Source of the DNA: Streptococcus gwangjuense
GTDB lineage: Bacteria > Bacillota > Bacilli > Lactobacillales > Streptococcaceae
Length of the DNA stretch: 64,000 nt
Assembly: GCF_003627155.1 (NCBI RefSeq)
Contig: NZ_CP032621.1
Span: forward strand, 930,001-994,000
Reading direction: 5' to 3'
Shown: positions 26,868 to 38,560 of the stretch, one piece after another
Numbering within the stretch: position 1 is the stretch's first letter
Layout: each line of letters opens with the position of its first letter
The notes under the pieces: generated by a model
Told to the model about the DNA's origin: nothing
The model's input: only the letters and a program-made list of their open reading frames with translations
Database searches by the model: none
Position numbers and translations under genes: made by a program

Positions 26868-28185
26868 CTTTAACCTCTAATTCTACTTGACCATCTCGCA
26901 TCAAAAGCGTCACTTGGTCTGTTCTCTTTAAATTCTCAACCGAATCTACAACGGACTCTTCTTTTTTGACAATAGCATAACCACGCGCCACGATTCGACT
27001 GGTATCCAGCATCAGCAAGGCTTCCGAAAGTCGTTTCACCTCAGCAACCTTGGCATCATAAACCAAAGCCATTTGGCTACGGAGGAGCTTGTCCAACTGA
27101 CCAAGACGATCTTGATAACGTTGTATTTTAGTAACAGGTGATAATTGTACCAGTCGATGCGTCCTTTCTTGGACGACTTGTTTGTTATCAGAAATCCGTG
27201 TTCGCAAACTTTGTTTTAAGCGCAGTTGCAGCTGATCCAAGCGTTGCAAATAACCATCATACAAACGCTCTGGCTGTCTAAAGATGACTGACTGACTGCA
27301 TTTTTTCAAAGCTTCTTGTTTCTTAGATAGCACATTTCGAACTGCCGTTGCCATCCGTTTTTCCTGATTTTGCAAATGAGCCAACACATCCAACTTGGTC
27401 ACAGGTGTCGCTAGTTCAGCAGCTGCTGTTGGCGTTGCAGCCCGGCGATCTGCCACAAAATCTGCCAAGGTCACATCCGTCTCATGCCCCACACTAGAGA
27501 TAACTGGTAAACGAGATTCAAAAATAGCTCGTACCACAATTTCTTCGTTAAAGGCCCAGAGATCCTCGATAGAACCTCCACCACGACCAATAATCAGCAA
27601 ATCCAAATCGTCCCGTTGATTGGCACGCGCAATATTTCGAGCAATTTCCTCCGCAGCTCCCTCACCTTGTACCTTTGTCGGATAGAGAAGAATGTCCACA
27701 CCTGGAAAGCGTCTGCTAACGGTCGTGATAATATCTCGAATAACGGCTCCGCTGCGACTGGTTACTACCCCAATTCTCTTAGAAAATTGGGGCAGAGGTT
27801 GCTTGAAACGTTCTTGAAACAGGCCTTCTTCTGTCAATTTTTTCTTGAGTTGTTCAAACTGAATCGCAAGCGCACCAACTCCATCAGGCTCTGCCTTTTC
27901 AATGATGATGGAGTAGCTACCACTTGGTTCATAGACCTGCACACGTCCAATCACATTGATTTTCATTCCTTCTTCCAGGTCAAAACCTAATTTCTGATAA
28001 ATTCCAGACCAGATGGTCGCTTGAATGACTGCATGATCATCTTTTAGGGAGAAATATTGGTGAGTAGGTCGTTTACGAAAATTGGAAACTTGACCAGTTA
28101 AATAGACCCGTTCCAAGTAAGGGTCTTTATCGAATTTCATTTTCAGATACTTGGTCAAAGTTGTTACCGATAAATACTTTTCCAT
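26845..28185 (-). CDS. xseA: Exodeoxyribonuclease VII large subunit
   Basis: A 446-residue catalytic subunit: N-terminal OB fold, nuclease core ([41 protein letters not shown]) and a C-terminal coiled coil. It degrades single-stranded DNA in repair. A GTG at 28191 is in frame but lies inside the GGTGGAG ribosome site, so ATG 28185 is chosen even though the site is close to it. First gene of the xseAB-ispA-tlyA-argR-recN operon. Confidence 0.96.
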   Translation of the reverse strand: MEKYLSVTTLTKYLKMKFDKDPYLERVYLTGQVSNFRKRPTHQYFSLKDDHAVIQATIWSGIYQKLGFDLEEGMKINVIGRVQVYEPSGSYSIIIEKAEPDGVGALAIQFEQLKKKLTEEGLFQERFKQPLPQFSKRIGVVTSRSGAVIRDIITTVSRRFPGVDILLYPTKVQGEGAAEEIARNIARANQRDDLDLLIIGRGGGSIEDLWAFNEEIVVRAIFESRLPVISSVGHETDVTLADFVADRRAATPTAAAELATPVTKLDVLAHLQNQEKRMATAVRNVLSKKQEALKKCSQSVIFRQPERLYDGYLQRLDQLQLRLKQSLRTRISDNKQVVQERTHRLVQLSPVTKIQRYQDRLGQLDKLLRSQMALVYDAKVAEVKRLSEALLMLDTSRIVARGYAIVKKEESVVDSVENLKRTDQVTLLMRDGQVELEVKDVKTKEI

Positions 28186-28225
28186 CTCCACCTACTATTC
28201 ATTTTCTTGCTCTTTCATGGGTATT

Positions 28226-28231
28226 ATTATA
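28226..28231 (-). promoter_or_regulatory. xseA operon -10 element
   Basis: Consensus TATAAT on the minus strand about 40 bp before the xseA start. The -35 region is weak. Confidence 0.55.
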
Positions 28232-28278
28232 CCAAAAATATGCCTAAAAATCTCCATTTATGTACCATTATGAGGGAA

Positions 28279-28305
28279 AAATAAAAAAGGAGGCAAGCCT
28301 CCTCA
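28279..28305 (-). terminator. udk terminator
   Basis: A perfect stem, AGGAGGC with GCCTCCT (28288-28303), followed by a T run on the minus strand directly after the udk stop. Confidence 0.93.
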
Positions 28306-28310
28306 TCTGA

Positions 28311-28949
28311 TTATTTACTGTTTCGAGCTTCTTCCAAAATCTTTGCAATCTTGGTTGTCAACAGGTCGATAGCCACTATATTGCTGACCCCTTCAGGAAT
28401 GACGATATCAGCATAACGCTTAGTTGGCTCGATAAACTGATGGTACATAGGTTTGACTACGCCTAAATACTGGTCAATAACACTATCAAGGCTACGGCCA
28501 CGCTCTTCCATATCACGCTTGATACGACGAATAATGCGCACATCATCATCCGTATCCACAAAAATCTTAATATCCATCAAATCGCGCAGACGCTTGTCCT
28601 CCAAGACCAAAATCCCCTCAACGATAAAGACATCTTGAGGTTCTTGACGATAGGTCTTGCTACTTCGTGTATGCTCTGTATAGTCATAGGTCGGGATGTC
28701 CACCGGACGCCCTGCCAACAATTCCTTAATCTGCTCGATCATCAAGTCTGTATCAAAGGCAAAAGGATGGTCGTAGTTGGTTTTGACACGCTCTTCAAAG
28801 GTCAAATGAGACTGATCCTTGTAGTATGAATCATGCTCAATCATGGAAATCTTTTCATCAGGAAAATGCGATAAAATGGCTCTTGAAACACTGGTCTTAC
28901 CACCACCAGAACCACCTGTCACTCCGATAATGATTGGTCTATTTTGCAT
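28311..28949 (-). CDS. udk: Uridine kinase
   Basis: A 212-residue P-loop kinase ([12 protein letters not shown]) of the Udk family with DSYYKD and YDYTEHTR motifs. It phosphorylates uridine and cytidine in pyrimidine salvage. It sits downstream of truB and ends at a strong terminator. Confidence 0.97.
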   Translation of the reverse strand: MQNRPIIIGVTGGSGGGKTSVSRAILSHFPDEKISMIEHDSYYKDQSHLTFEERVKTNYDHPFAFDTDLMIEQIKELLAGRPVDIPTYDYTEHTRSSKTYRQEPQDVFIVEGILVLEDKRLRDLMDIKIFVDTDDDVRIIRRIKRDMEERGRSLDSVIDQYLGVVKPMYHQFIEPTKRYADIVIPEGVSNIVAIDLLTTKIAKILEEARNSK

Positions 28950-29058
28950 GCTATCCTCCGTTTTTTTATCCGTCGTCTATTCTATCATATTTTTTACAAA
29001 ATTTATAGTCTGGTTTGGATAATCTAGGGGAAACAACACTCCTTACACCCCAGTTAGA

Positions 29059-29937
29059 CTAGCTAAAAACCTTCCTTGGCTTGTAGAGATTGTCCCGTTT
29101 TTCTAGAATAGCTAACAATTTATCTCCTTCAAAAGCAGCTAATTCCTTATCCGACTGTTCTAACTCAATAAAACGACCAAAGCGTACTTCTGTAGCCTCT
29201 TCTTGAGTTAGGAAAACTTTGACAAGGTCTCCTGTCCCAATCTCTAGAGGATGAAGAAAGTCCAATTGGCCAGCCCCCACTTTTGCAGCAATTTCTTCCA
29301 AGGTAAGAGCATCTTCTAACTGTAAACCAGCTGCACTAGTTCGAGTCAGGTGAGACATATGGGCCGCATAACCAAGCTTCTCTCCCAAATCAACTGACAA
29401 TGTACGGATGTAAGTCCCTTTACTGCATTTTACACGAAAAGTAAAGCGTGCAAGATGACCCTCATAAGAAATTGGACTTGTCCGCTCAAATTGATAAATG
29501 GTCACCTGACGCTCTGGACGCTCTACTTCTTGACCTGCACGCGCATACTCATAGAGTTTGCGACCATTAACCTTAACAGCCGAATACATAGGTGGTATCT
29601 GGGTAATAGGCCCAGTCAAGCTAGCAATCGCTTCATCGACAAGCTTTTCATCCAAGGGCGATAAAACAGGTGTCTCTGCGACCACTTCCCCACTAGCATC
29701 CTCTGTCGTCGTTGAATAGCCAAGAGTGATTTCCCCCTCATAGACCTTGCCCTCGTCCTGCATAAACTCGACCATGCGGGTTGCCTTGCCAACTGCAATA
29801 GGCAAAACACCCACCACATCCGGATCCAAGGTCCCACCATGACCAATTTTCTTTGTTCCCAAAATCTTACGCAGTTTAAAAACCGCATCATGCGAGGTCA
29901 TCCCTGCTTCTTTTTTTAAGTTGATAATACCGTTCAT
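29059..29937 (-). CDS. truB: tRNA pseudouridine-55 synthase
   Basis: A 292-residue TruB with the catalytic aspartate in [15 protein letters not shown] and the [11 protein letters not shown] motif. It makes pseudouridine 55 in the T loop of tRNAs. It starts 10 bp after the DUF2130 gene, so the two are probably co-transcribed. Confidence 0.97.
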   Translation of the reverse strand: MNGIINLKKEAGMTSHDAVFKLRKILGTKKIGHGGTLDPDVVGVLPIAVGKATRMVEFMQDEGKVYEGEITLGYSTTTEDASGEVVAETPVLSPLDEKLVDEAIASLTGPITQIPPMYSAVKVNGRKLYEYARAGQEVERPERQVTIYQFERTSPISYEGHLARFTFRVKCSKGTYIRTLSVDLGEKLGYAAHMSHLTRTSAAGLQLEDALTLEEIAAKVGAGQLDFLHPLEIGTGDLVKVFLTQEEATEVRFGRFIELEQSDKELAAFEGDKLLAILEKRDNLYKPRKVFS

Positions 29938-29947
29938 ATGTTACTTT

Positions 29948-31222
29948 CTACTCCCCCTTCAATGCTTCAAACTTCGCTTTCATGGTTGGATTTTTACGGG
30001 TCAATTTTTTAACAGAAACATCTTCCAATTTATTGTTCGCTAGACGGAGTTGGTTTTCGGATGTAGTTAGGAATTTCTTAACCTCTTCCATCCGTTTTAT
30101 GGCCTTGTCAATTTCATCGATAGCTTTGCCAAAGTTAGTCGAAGCTGAATTATAGTTCTTAGCAAAGGCCTGTTTAAAGGCATCCAAGTCTTCTTCAAAA
30201 TGAGTAATATCAATATTTTGCTCACGAACCAAGGCCAACTCCTGCTTATATTTAAGAGAATTAAGCGCAGCATTACGCAAGAGCCCAATCAACTGGATAA
30301 AGAATTGAGGACGAACCACATACATCTTTTCATACTCGTGGCTGACATCAACAATCCCCGTATTAAAGTAGTCATTATCGGCCTCTAGCATGGTCACCAA
30401 AACAGCATATTCGCAATTCTTTTCACGACGGTCCTTATCCAATTCCTTATAAAAATCGGCATTCTTGTGCTTCTTCTCTGTTTCATCTGCTTCATTTTTC
30501 ATCTCAAACATGATAGAAATGATTTCAACCCCATTTTCATCACATTCACGGAAGATAAAGTCTCCCTTAGACCCACGCGCGGAGACCTTGTTATCCTTCT
30601 CAAAGTAGGCATTTGGAAAGGCAAAACTACGGACCTTGTTAAACTCACTCTCTGCATACTGTTCCAGACTTTCCCCGATAGCTTTTGTAGACTGCTGTGC
30701 CTTGAAATTCTTATAAAATTCGACTTGTTCACTAGCTGCTTTAAGCTGGGCTTCATAGTTTTGCTTAACAGAAGCCAAAGATAACTCATTTTCCTTTTCT
30801 TGCAAAAGGAGTTGATTTTTGACCTGATCGCGTTCTTTTTCTAGGTCAGATAGGGTCTTCTGTAGTTGATTTTCATGCTCCAAACGCAAGGTCGCCAACT
30901 GGTTTTCCAAGGCCTGTACTTCCTTGTCCTTTTCTAATAAAGCCTGATGGCTTGTCTGTTCAACCTCTTTCTTGGCCAATTCTTTTTCTGTATCAAAGTT
31001 TTGGATTTGACTCTGTAATTGCGCAATTTCTTGGTCTTTTTGAGCTAGTTTAGACTGTTGTTCATTCATTGCCTTTTGCTCAACCAAAGCCAGTTCCTGC
31101 TTCATCCGATCGTGCAATTCCTTATCAAACTCTGCTGTTCTCACTTGGGATAAAAGTTCGGCATACTGACTTTCATTTACTGTAAAGACTTCCCCACAGT
31201 TAGGACATTTGATTTCGTTCAT
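29948..31222 (-). CDS. DUF2130 domain protein
   Basis: A 424-residue protein. It begins with a CPNCG pair (only one CxxC, so a complete zinc ribbon is uncertain), then a long charged coiled coil at about residues 30-190, then the conserved DUF2130 core (SEFNKVRSFAFPNAYFEKDN, GDFIFRE, EIISIMFEMKNEAD) that resembles nuclease-fold proteins. Function is not established; RmuC-like roles in DNA handling have been suggested by fold resemblance only. It lies upstream of truB. Confidence 0.85.
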   Translation of the reverse strand: MNEIKCPNCGEVFTVNESQYAELLSQVRTAEFDKELHDRMKQELALVEQKAMNEQQSKLAQKDQEIAQLQSQIQNFDTEKELAKKEVEQTSHQALLEKDKEVQALENQLATLRLEHENQLQKTLSDLEKERDQVKNQLLLQEKENELSLASVKQNYEAQLKAASEQVEFYKNFKAQQSTKAIGESLEQYAESEFNKVRSFAFPNAYFEKDNKVSARGSKGDFIFRECDENGVEIISIMFEMKNEADETEKKHKNADFYKELDKDRREKNCEYAVLVTMLEADNDYFNTGIVDVSHEYEKMYVVRPQFFIQLIGLLRNAALNSLKYKQELALVREQNIDITHFEEDLDAFKQAFAKNYNSASTNFGKAIDEIDKAIKRMEEVKKFLTTSENQLRLANNKLEDVSVKKLTRKNPTMKAKFEALKGE

Positions 31223-31276
31223 ATCGTTCCTCTTTCTAGACTTCTTTAACCATTATATCATGCCTAAGGGAAAATC

Positions 31277-31304
31277 AAAAACAGTGAGTCGAAACCCACT
31301 GTTT
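31277..31304 (-). terminator. metY terminator
   Basis: AAACAGTG pairs with CACTGTTT, followed by TTTG on the minus strand just after the metY stop. Confidence 0.85.
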
Positions 31305-31317
31305 ATCTTCTTTTACT

Positions 31318-32598
31318 TTAAATTTTTTCCAAGGCCAAGCGCAAGTCTTCAATCAAATCATCTACATTTTCAAGTCCGATAGACAAGCGGATTTGGTTTG
31401 GTGTAACACCTGCTGCTTCTAGGTCCTTTTCTGACAATTGACCATGAGTGGTTGTTGCTGGATGGACAACAAGCGATTTGGCATCTGCCACATTTGCTAG
31501 GTCAGAAAAGATTTCTAAATGATCAATTACCTCGCGGGCTTCGGCCTCCCCACCTTTGACATGGAAGGTAAAGATGGAACCCACACCTTTTGGTAAATAT
31601 TTCTCAGCCAAGGCATGGTAAGGACTATCTGCAAGTTTTGGATAATTGACCTTTTCTACCTTAGGATGGTTAACAAGGAAATCAACAATTTTCTCTGCAT
31701 TTTGTACATGGCGTTCCACTCGAAGTGACAGGGTTTCAAGTCCTTGGAGCAAGAGAAAGGCATTGAATGGTGACAAGGCTGCACCTGTATCACGAAGCAA
31801 TTGAACACGGACAGCGATAATAAAGGCTGCTGCCCCCACATCACGAGTATAGCTCAAATTGTGGTAGCTTGGGTCTTCCTCAACAAATTGAGGGAATTTT
31901 CCTGAAGCTGCCCAATCAAAACGCCCGCTATCGACAATCACTCCTCCAATTGTCGTACCATGTCCACCGATAAACTTAGTCGCAGAGTGAATGGCAATAT
32001 CTACACCGTGAGAAAAAACGTTAATCAAATAAGGTGTAGCAAAGGTATTATCGGAAACAAGTGGAATCTGATGTTTATGAGCAATCTCAGCCAATTTTTC
32101 CAAGTCAGGAATGTTAATCAAGGGATTGCCCAAGGTTTCAATCAAGACAAGCTTGGTATTGTCTTTGATCGCTGCTTCCACTTCCTCTAAATTATCCACG
32201 TCCACAAAGGTTGTTGTGATACCATAACGAGGAAGGGTTTCTTTCAAGAGATTGAAGGTTCCACCGTAAATAGTTGATGCTGCCACTACATGGTCACCTG
32301 CATGGGCAAGCGCCAAAATCGTATAAGTCACTGCAGCCATACCTGATGCGGTTGCAAGAGCTCCGACACCACCTTCAAGGGCAGCAATTCTTTCTTCAAA
32401 GGCAGCTGTTGTAGGGTTGGTGATACGAGTATAAATGTTCCCTGGTTTTCTCAAGGCAAACAAATCGGCACCTTCCTGCGTGTCATCAAAAACAAAGGAT
32501 GTTGTTTGATAAATCGGTACTGCACGAGACTTAGTTGCTGGATCAACTACTTGCCCAGCATGCAATTGTAAGGTTTCAAATTTTAAATCACGAGTCAT
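31318..32598 (-). CDS. metY: O-acetylhomoserine sulfhydrylase / aminocarboxypropyltransferase
   Basis: A 426-residue PLP enzyme of the Cys/Met metabolism family. It has YTRITNPTTAAFEERIAALEGG and the PLP lysine in HSATKFIGGHGTTIGG. It makes homocysteine from O-acetylhomoserine and sulfide, feeding methionine synthesis. Single-gene unit with its own promoter and terminator. A palindromic AATAGCTATT upstream of the -35 may be a LysR-type site (MetR/CmbR family), which is a guess. Confidence 0.93.
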   Translation of the reverse strand: MTRDLKFETLQLHAGQVVDPATKSRAVPIYQTTSFVFDDTQEGADLFALRKPGNIYTRITNPTTAAFEERIAALEGGVGALATASGMAAVTYTILALAHAGDHVVAASTIYGGTFNLLKETLPRYGITTTFVDVDNLEEVEAAIKDNTKLVLIETLGNPLINIPDLEKLAEIAHKHQIPLVSDNTFATPYLINVFSHGVDIAIHSATKFIGGHGTTIGGVIVDSGRFDWAASGKFPQFVEEDPSYHNLSYTRDVGAAAFIIAVRVQLLRDTGAALSPFNAFLLLQGLETLSLRVERHVQNAEKIVDFLVNHPKVEKVNYPKLADSPYHALAEKYLPKGVGSIFTFHVKGGEAEAREVIDHLEIFSDLANVADAKSLVVHPATTTHGQLSEKDLEAAGVTPNQIRLSIGLENVDDLIEDLRLALEKI

Positions 32599-32629
32599 AA
32601 AACGACCTCCAAATAGTTTGATTAAGGAT

Positions 32630-32658
32630 ATTGTAGCACCTTAAGGTATAGTTTACAA
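32630..32658 (-). promoter_or_regulatory. metY promoter
   Basis: On the minus strand, -35 TTGTAA (32653-32658), a 17-bp spacer and -10 TACAAT (32630-32635). Confidence 0.7.
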
Positions 32659-32710
32659 ATATCAGTTTTCTATATTTTGATATAAGAAATAGCTATTACC
32701 CTATTTTAAA

Positions 32711-32738
32711 AACGAAAAAGCACGACTTAATCGTGCTC
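32711..32738 (-). terminator. FNT transporter terminator
   Basis: AGCACGA pairs with TCGTGCT (32719-32737), with TTTTTCG following on the minus strand. Confidence 0.92.
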
Positions 32739-32744
32739 ATTTTC

Positions 32745-33542
32745 TTAATCTACGTAAGTATCTTCATTTTTATTGAGGAAGGCATATGGAAGACCCATCA
32801 AGAGGCCTCCTCCGATAAAGTTTCCAATGAAGGTTACACCCCAGTGACGAAGCATATTTCCAACACCGAAGTTAGCAATTGAATCAGCAGCAACACTGAA
32901 TTTTACAATCGCGAAAGAAGCAAAGTTCGCAGCGATGTGCTCGTTTGTTAAGAATACAAACATGTAAATCGCTGATAAAACGAGCCATAGTTTAGCACCA
33001 CCATCTTTGACCAAAACAAATGAAAGAATCGCAATATTAACGAAAATATTTGCCAAAATCGCCTCAAGCAAGATTAATTCATTTGAACGGCCTAACTTCA
33101 TCTCAACAACACCTGAGATGAAGCTATCGTGAGTTAGATGTGCATAGGCTGCCGAATGAGCAAAGCCCCAACCTGCTATCAAGGCCCCGATAAGGTTGAA
33201 CAAGGTACAGTAAAGTAAAATCTCAGCTGTTTTTCTCCAAGAGATTTTTTTCAAGAAACTACCAGCAGTTAAGAACATCATGTTTGATGTTACCAACTCG
33301 GCATTCAAGAAAACAATGTAGGCCAATCCCCAAGCAAAGACAAATGGGAATAGGAAGCGTCCACTACCCGGTGCAATTTTATTAATCAAGTCAGCTCCAA
33401 CTGCACCTGCAGCTGTACTGAAGGTTAAAAATGCACCTGCGAACATCGAACGAATCGCATACTTAAATTTGCTTTGACTATAAAGACTTTCTTTCTTCTT
33501 GCAAGCAAATTCAATCTTTGAGATAAATTCTGAAGAAACCAT
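32745..33542 (-). CDS. Formate/nitrite transporter (FNT) family protein
   Basis: A 265-residue membrane protein of the FNT channel family with six hydrophobic segments. Conserved features include the pore-loop region LNAELVTSNMMFLTAG and FVFLTNEHIAANFASFA. FNT channels move formate, nitrite, hydrosulfide or lactate; here formate or lactate is plausible given the fermentative metabolism and nearby ldh. Its -10 sits within a strong palindrome. The start has AGGAG upstream. Confidence 0.92.
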   Translation of the reverse strand: MVSSEFISKIEFACKKKESLYSQSKFKYAIRSMFAGAFLTFSTAAGAVGADLINKIAPGSGRFLFPFVFAWGLAYIVFLNAELVTSNMMFLTAGSFLKKISWRKTAEILLYCTLFNLIGALIAGWGFAHSAAYAHLTHDSFISGVVEMKLGRSNELILLEAILANIFVNIAILSFVLVKDGGAKLWLVLSAIYMFVFLTNEHIAANFASFAIVKFSVAADSIANFGVGNMLRHWGVTFIGNFIGGGLLMGLPYAFLNKNEDTYVD

Positions 33543-33563
33543 AATAAACTCCTAAAACTTTTA

Positions 33564-33585
33564 TTTGTGATAATTATATCACAAA
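33564..33585. promoter_or_regulatory. Palindromic operator over the FNT gene -10
   Basis: Perfect 9-bp arms TTTGTGATA and TATCACAAA, separated by 4 bp. The minus-strand -10 TATAAT lies inside the palindrome. It resembles Rex (TTGTGA..TCACAA) and Crp/Fnr (TGTGA..TCACA) sites, but the gap is 2 bp longer than usual for both, so the regulator is not assigned. Confidence 0.7.
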
Positions 33586-33639
33586 CTTTAGAATTAAGGA
33601 AACGTTTTCTGTATTTCATAAAAGTTTATTTTACGAAAA

Positions 33640-33681
33640 TATTAAAAGAATCAATGAAACTTAATCTTCACTGATTCTTTT
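33640..33681 (-). terminator. srtA terminator
   Basis: AAAAGAATCA..TGAA pairs with TTCA..TGATTCTTTT, directly after the srtA stop on the minus strand. Confidence 0.82.
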
Positions 33682-33685
33682 AGAA

Positions 33686-34429
33686 CTAATAAAATTGTTT
33701 ATATGGTTGATTGAAGGCTGTCAAAATTTCGTCAGATGTTTGTGAATAATCTTTTGTTTCTTTCAAATCACCCTTTACAATGATCCGCTCAGTAGCTGCT
33801 GCATCCTCACAAGTTACTAAAGTAATTTCATCAACACCAGTTCGGTCATCAATTTCATCTACTCTATCTGGTGTAACTCGTTTCACTTCACTAATTTCAT
33901 AGGTATACACTTTATTCTTATCTGTCAAGTGAATTTTCATCCCTTTTTTCGCACGATCTAGTGGAGAAAAAAGCATCTGACTAGCATTATCACCTGTGAA
34001 AATATGATGGCTAGCTAATGAATAATTCCCTTTACCCATTTCTTGGTCACGCTTCATGGTACCCGCACCGTATAAAAGATTGACATTTGCAATCCCCTTA
34101 AAGATAGGTAAATTAATTTCAAGCTCAGGTATTGCAATTCCTCCGATAACAGGTAATTTTTGATTATCCCATTGAGAGGCTAAAACAGCTTCAGAGGAAA
34201 TGGCTTTTACTGAATCAAAATCAAAATTTCCCTCTGTGTCCTGATTTTCTTCTATTTTTTCTTTTGATACTTGACTAACTTGGTATTTATTACTATTCCA
34301 AGCAATAAATGCATCACGAATCTTTGCATTAAAAATTAAAGCAATAGAGATCAGTATGAGAAATACAGCCAAGATATTTGTCAGCAGATTTTTTCGTTTG
34401 ATTTTCTTATTATTCTTTTTATGAGACAT
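33686..34429 (-). CDS. srtA: Class A sortase
   Basis: A 247-residue membrane-anchored transpeptidase: N-terminal hydrophobic anchor (about 14-34), then the sortase barrel with catalytic His141 (SLASHH), Cys207 (TLVTCED) and Arg215. It cuts LPXTG surface proteins and joins them to the cell wall. The start overlaps the gyrA stop by one base (TAATG), so translation is coupled to gyrA, as in other mitis-group streptococci. Confidence 0.96.
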   Translation of the reverse strand: MSHKKNNKKIKRKNLLTNILAVFLILISIALIFNAKIRDAFIAWNSNKYQVSQVSKEKIEENQDTEGNFDFDSVKAISSEAVLASQWDNQKLPVIGGIAIPELEINLPIFKGIANVNLLYGAGTMKRDQEMGKGNYSLASHHIFTGDNASQMLFSPLDRAKKGMKIHLTDKNKVYTYEISEVKRVTPDRVDEIDDRTGVDEITLVTCEDAAATERIIVKGDLKETKDYSQTSDEILTAFNQPYKQFY

Positions 34430-36897
34430 TATGCTTCACCTTCTGTTTCGTTTTCTGTCCCAACTTCTTCTTTTTCTGCCGCTGCAACCGTAGTAAAGGT
34501 TACAATTTTAGCATCTTGGTCCAGGCGCATCACTTTAACTCCCATAGTTGAGCGACCTGTTTGTGAAATATTGGCAACGTTAGTTCGAATCATGACACCA
34601 GTATCAGTGATAATCATCAAATCTTCATCACCTTTAACTGTCATAAGACCAGCAAGGGAACCATTCTTTTCAGTAATTTTAGCAGTTTGCATCCCTTTAC
34701 CACCACGACCTTTTGTTGGATATTCAGTCGCAACGGTGCGCTTACCATATCCTTTTTCAGTGATGATAAGAACTTCGTCCTGGTCTGTAATCACACTAGC
34801 ACCAACAACTGTGTCTCCGTCACGGAGATTAACACCTTTCACACCCGTAGCGATACGACTCATACCACGAACAGCTGATTGATTAAAGCGAACTGCATAA
34901 CCAAACTTTGTACCAATGATAATATCCGTGTCTTCTTCCGTCAACAATACATTAATCAACTCATCTTCATCCTTGAGGTTCAAAGCCTTGAGTCCATTCT
35001 GACGAATGTTAGCAAATTCCTTGACGCTGGTTCTCTTCACAATGCCATGACGGGTTGTGAAGAAGAGATAAGCATCATCACTGCGTTCAGACTCAACATT
35101 GATAATAGTCTGAATACTTTCGCCTTCATCCAATTTTAAAAGATTGACAATCGGCAATCCCTTGGCTGTACGGCCATATTCAGGAATTTCATAACCTTTA
35201 AGACGATAAACACGTCCTTTATTTGTAAAGAAGAGCAAATGATCATGCGTGCTAGTTGATACTAACTCACGAACAAAATCGTCATCCTTAACACCTGTAC
35301 CTTGAACACCGCGCCCCCCACGTTTTTGAGCAGTAAATTCGCCTTGGTCCAGACGTTTGATGTAACCCTTGTTAGACAGTGTAATTAAGACATCAGCTTC
35401 TTCAATTAGATCCTCATCTTCAAGACTCAAGACCTCACCAACCATCAATTCAGTACGACGTTGGTCACCAAATTTACGCTTAACTTCGTCTAATTCATCT
35501 TTGATGATCTGTGAAACACGTTCCGGCTTAGCAAGAATATCTGCTAAATCGGCAATCAGAGCCAAGAGATCATCATACTCAGACTGAATCTTATCACGTT
35601 CCAAACCTGTCAAACGACGAAGACGCATATCAAGAATGGCTTGACTTTGACGTTCAGATAACTTGAATTTACTCATCAACTCAGCTTGTGCTTCCGCATC
35701 CGTTTCACTAGCACGGATGATACGAATCACTTCGTCGATGTGGTCTAGCGCAATCAAGAGACCTTCTAAAATATGAGCACGCGCTTCTGCTTTTTCCTTA
35801 TCAAAACGAGTACGACGAACAACCACTTCTTTTTGGTGTTCGATATAAGCATCCAAAATCTGACGAAGAGACAAAATCTTCGGCACCCCATTTTGGATAG
35901 CAAGCATATTGAAACCAAAGTTGGTTTGCATCTGGGTCATCTTGAAGAGGTTATTGAGGATAACATTTGCGGATGCATCTCGTTTGACCTCGATTACGAA
36001 ACGAACTCCTTCACGGTTTGACTCATCACGGACTGCTGTGATGCCCTCAATGCGTTTTTCCTGAACCAAACGAACAATATGCTCATGCACCTTTGTTTTA
36101 TTGACCATGTAAGGAAATTCTGTTACAACGATGCGCTCACGGCCAGTCTTAGTTTCTTCAATTTCAGTACGAGAACGAAGAACAATAGAACCTTTACCAG
36201 TTTCGTAAGCCTTATGAATGCCTGATTTCCCCATAACCAGGGCACCAGTTGGAAAATCTGGCCCAGGCAAGACTTCCATCAAATCCTTAGTGGTCACTTC
36301 AGGATTGTCCATGACCAACTTCACAGCATCAATAGTTTCACCCAAGTTATGAGGTGGAATATTGGTCGCCATACCGACAGCGATACCAGTAGCTCCATTA
36401 ACTAAAAGATTTGGAAAACGAGCTGGAAGGACTAAAGGTTCACGTTCATTGGCATCATAGTTATCAACGAAATCAACCGTATTTTTATTGATATCACGAA
36501 GCATCTCCAGAGCAATCTTGCTCATACGTGCCTCAGTATAACGCTGGGCGGCAGCACCATCACCATCCATGGAACCAAAGTTCCCATGACCATCTACAAG
36601 CATGTAACGGTAACTCCACCATTGAGCCATACGGACCATGGCTTCATAGATAGAGGAATCCCCGTGTGGGTGATATTTACCCATAACATCCCCTGTAATA
36701 CGAGCAGATTTTTTATGAGGTTTGTCTGGAGTAACACCCAGTTCATTCATTCCGTAGAGAATCCGACGGTGAACAGGTTTCAAGCCATCTCGAACATCAG
36801 GAAGGGCCCGCGCTACGATAACACTCATGGCGTAGTCGATAAAGCTCGTCTTCATCTCCTTTGTCAGATTGACATTCACTAAATTTCTATCCTGCAT
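34429..36897 (-). CDS. gyrA: DNA gyrase subunit A
   Basis: An 822-residue gyrase A. The catalytic tyrosine is in [11 protein letters not shown] (Tyr120), followed by the coiled coil and the C-terminal wrapping domain with the QKRGGRG gyrase box. In the quinolone-resistance region the residues are Ser81 and Glu85 ([11 protein letters not shown]), the susceptible type. An in-frame ATG five codons upstream (36912) is possible, but [10 protein letters not shown] is the usual start. It is first in the gyrA-srtA operon and divergent from ldh. Confidence 0.97.
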   Translation of the reverse strand: MQDRNLVNVNLTKEMKTSFIDYAMSVIVARALPDVRDGLKPVHRRILYGMNELGVTPDKPHKKSARITGDVMGKYHPHGDSSIYEAMVRMAQWWSYRYMLVDGHGNFGSMDGDGAAAQRYTEARMSKIALEMLRDINKNTVDFVDNYDANEREPLVLPARFPNLLVNGATGIAVGMATNIPPHNLGETIDAVKLVMDNPEVTTKDLMEVLPGPDFPTGALVMGKSGIHKAYETGKGSIVLRSRTEIEETKTGRERIVVTEFPYMVNKTKVHEHIVRLVQEKRIEGITAVRDESNREGVRFVIEVKRDASANVILNNLFKMTQMQTNFGFNMLAIQNGVPKILSLRQILDAYIEHQKEVVVRRTRFDKEKAEARAHILEGLLIALDHIDEVIRIIRASETDAEAQAELMSKFKLSERQSQAILDMRLRRLTGLERDKIQSEYDDLLALIADLADILAKPERVSQIIKDELDEVKRKFGDQRRTELMVGEVLSLEDEDLIEEADVLITLSNKGYIKRLDQGEFTAQKRGGRGVQGTGVKDDDFVRELVSTSTHDHLLFFTNKGRVYRLKGYEIPEYGRTAKGLPIVNLLKLDEGESIQTIINVESERSDDAYLFFTTRHGIVKRTSVKEFANIRQNGLKALNLKDEDELINVLLTEEDTDIIIGTKFGYAVRFNQSAVRGMSRIATGVKGVNLRDGDTVVGASVITDQDEVLIITEKGYGKRTVATEYPTKGRGGKGMQTAKITEKNGSLAGLMTVKGDEDLMIITDTGVMIRTNVANISQTGRSTMGVKVMRLDQDAKIVTFTTVAAAEKEEVGTENETEGEA

Positions 36898-36933
36898 TAA
36901 TAAATGCCTCATTTCACTATTAGTATAAAATAT

Positions 36934-36962
36934 ATTATACCATAATGTCCGCCATATTTCAG
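36934..36962 (-). promoter_or_regulatory. gyrA promoter
   Basis: On the minus strand, -35 CTGAAA (36957-36962), a 17-bp spacer and -10 TATAAT (36934-36939). Confidence 0.75.
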
Positions 36963-37011
36963 GTATCTAAAACCACTAAAACGTTTACATCAAGAACTGC
37001 AAAGCATATCC

Positions 37012-37040
37012 GTGACAAAGCTTTTTAAAAGTGATAGAAT
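37012..37040 (+). promoter_or_regulatory. ldh promoter
   Basis: -35 GTGACA (37012-37017), a 17-bp spacer and -10 TAGAAT (37035-37040). It is divergent from the gyrA promoter in a 190-bp intergenic region. Confidence 0.8.
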
Positions 37041-37048
37041 TGAAATAA

Positions 37049-38077
<1,029 letters not shown>

Positions 38078-38115
38078 TTGTAACTAGGTTCTCATTAAAT
38101 GAGAACTCCATACCG

Positions 38116-38147
38116 AAGACAAACATTATTCTAGTGTTTGTCTTTTT
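38116..38147 (+). terminator. ldh terminator
   Basis: AAGACAAACA pairs with TGTTTGTCTT and is followed by a T run. The terminator after the lactonase gene (42369-42403) is almost identical. Confidence 0.93.
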
Positions 38148-38345
38148 TATTTCTCCAGATCTCCTATCCTTAAAAAATTTGAAACCTCTACAAAATACTT
38201 TTCAATGCAAAACAAAAAACTTTCCCTCCCTGTTTTCCTTGCTTTTTCCGAACTAAGTCAATCTTAACTTCCAGTTACTCACTTATAAACTTAGCTTGAT
38301 TATCAACACTTTGTGAGTATATTTGTGGTTATTGGATACGATTCA

Positions 38346-38473
38346 GTCATAGATGAAGGAAAATCAATAACTTGTCCAATCTGACTAAGAAAATGTTCTT
38401 GCGGAACGAGTTCATCTAGCGTGTAAAAGACAACCTGATTGCGGTTATTGTCTGGATTTTCTTTATGAAACAT
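38346..38473 (-). pseudogene. IS1182-type transposase remnant (N-terminus only)
   Basis: On the minus strand an ATG at 38473 opens MFHKENPDNNRNQVVFYTL, which continues DELVPQEHFL, very like the N-terminus of IS1182-family transposases common in streptococci. After IGQVIDF the match resumes one frame over (FSFIYD) as if one T has been lost from a T run, then ends. About 43 codons are left of a gene of some 450-550 codons. It lies in a 696-bp gap between ldh and the TPR gene that otherwise holds only hairpins and AT-rich sequence. Confidence 0.75.
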
Positions 38474-38516
38474 AGGAAACATCTCACAACTTTTCTGACA
38501 TCTATTATACGACTTT

Positions 38517-38560
38517 AGAAAAAATGCCCTTAGAAACTTTTAATCTAAGGGCTTTGTTTT
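38517..38560. terminator. Bidirectional hairpin in the ldh-TPR gap
   Basis: GCCCTTAGA (38526-38534) pairs with TCTAAGGGC (38544-38552), with T-rich sequence beyond it on both strands. It could end the minus-strand TPR transcript about 220 bp after the stop codon, or be left from the IS element. Confidence 0.6.
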
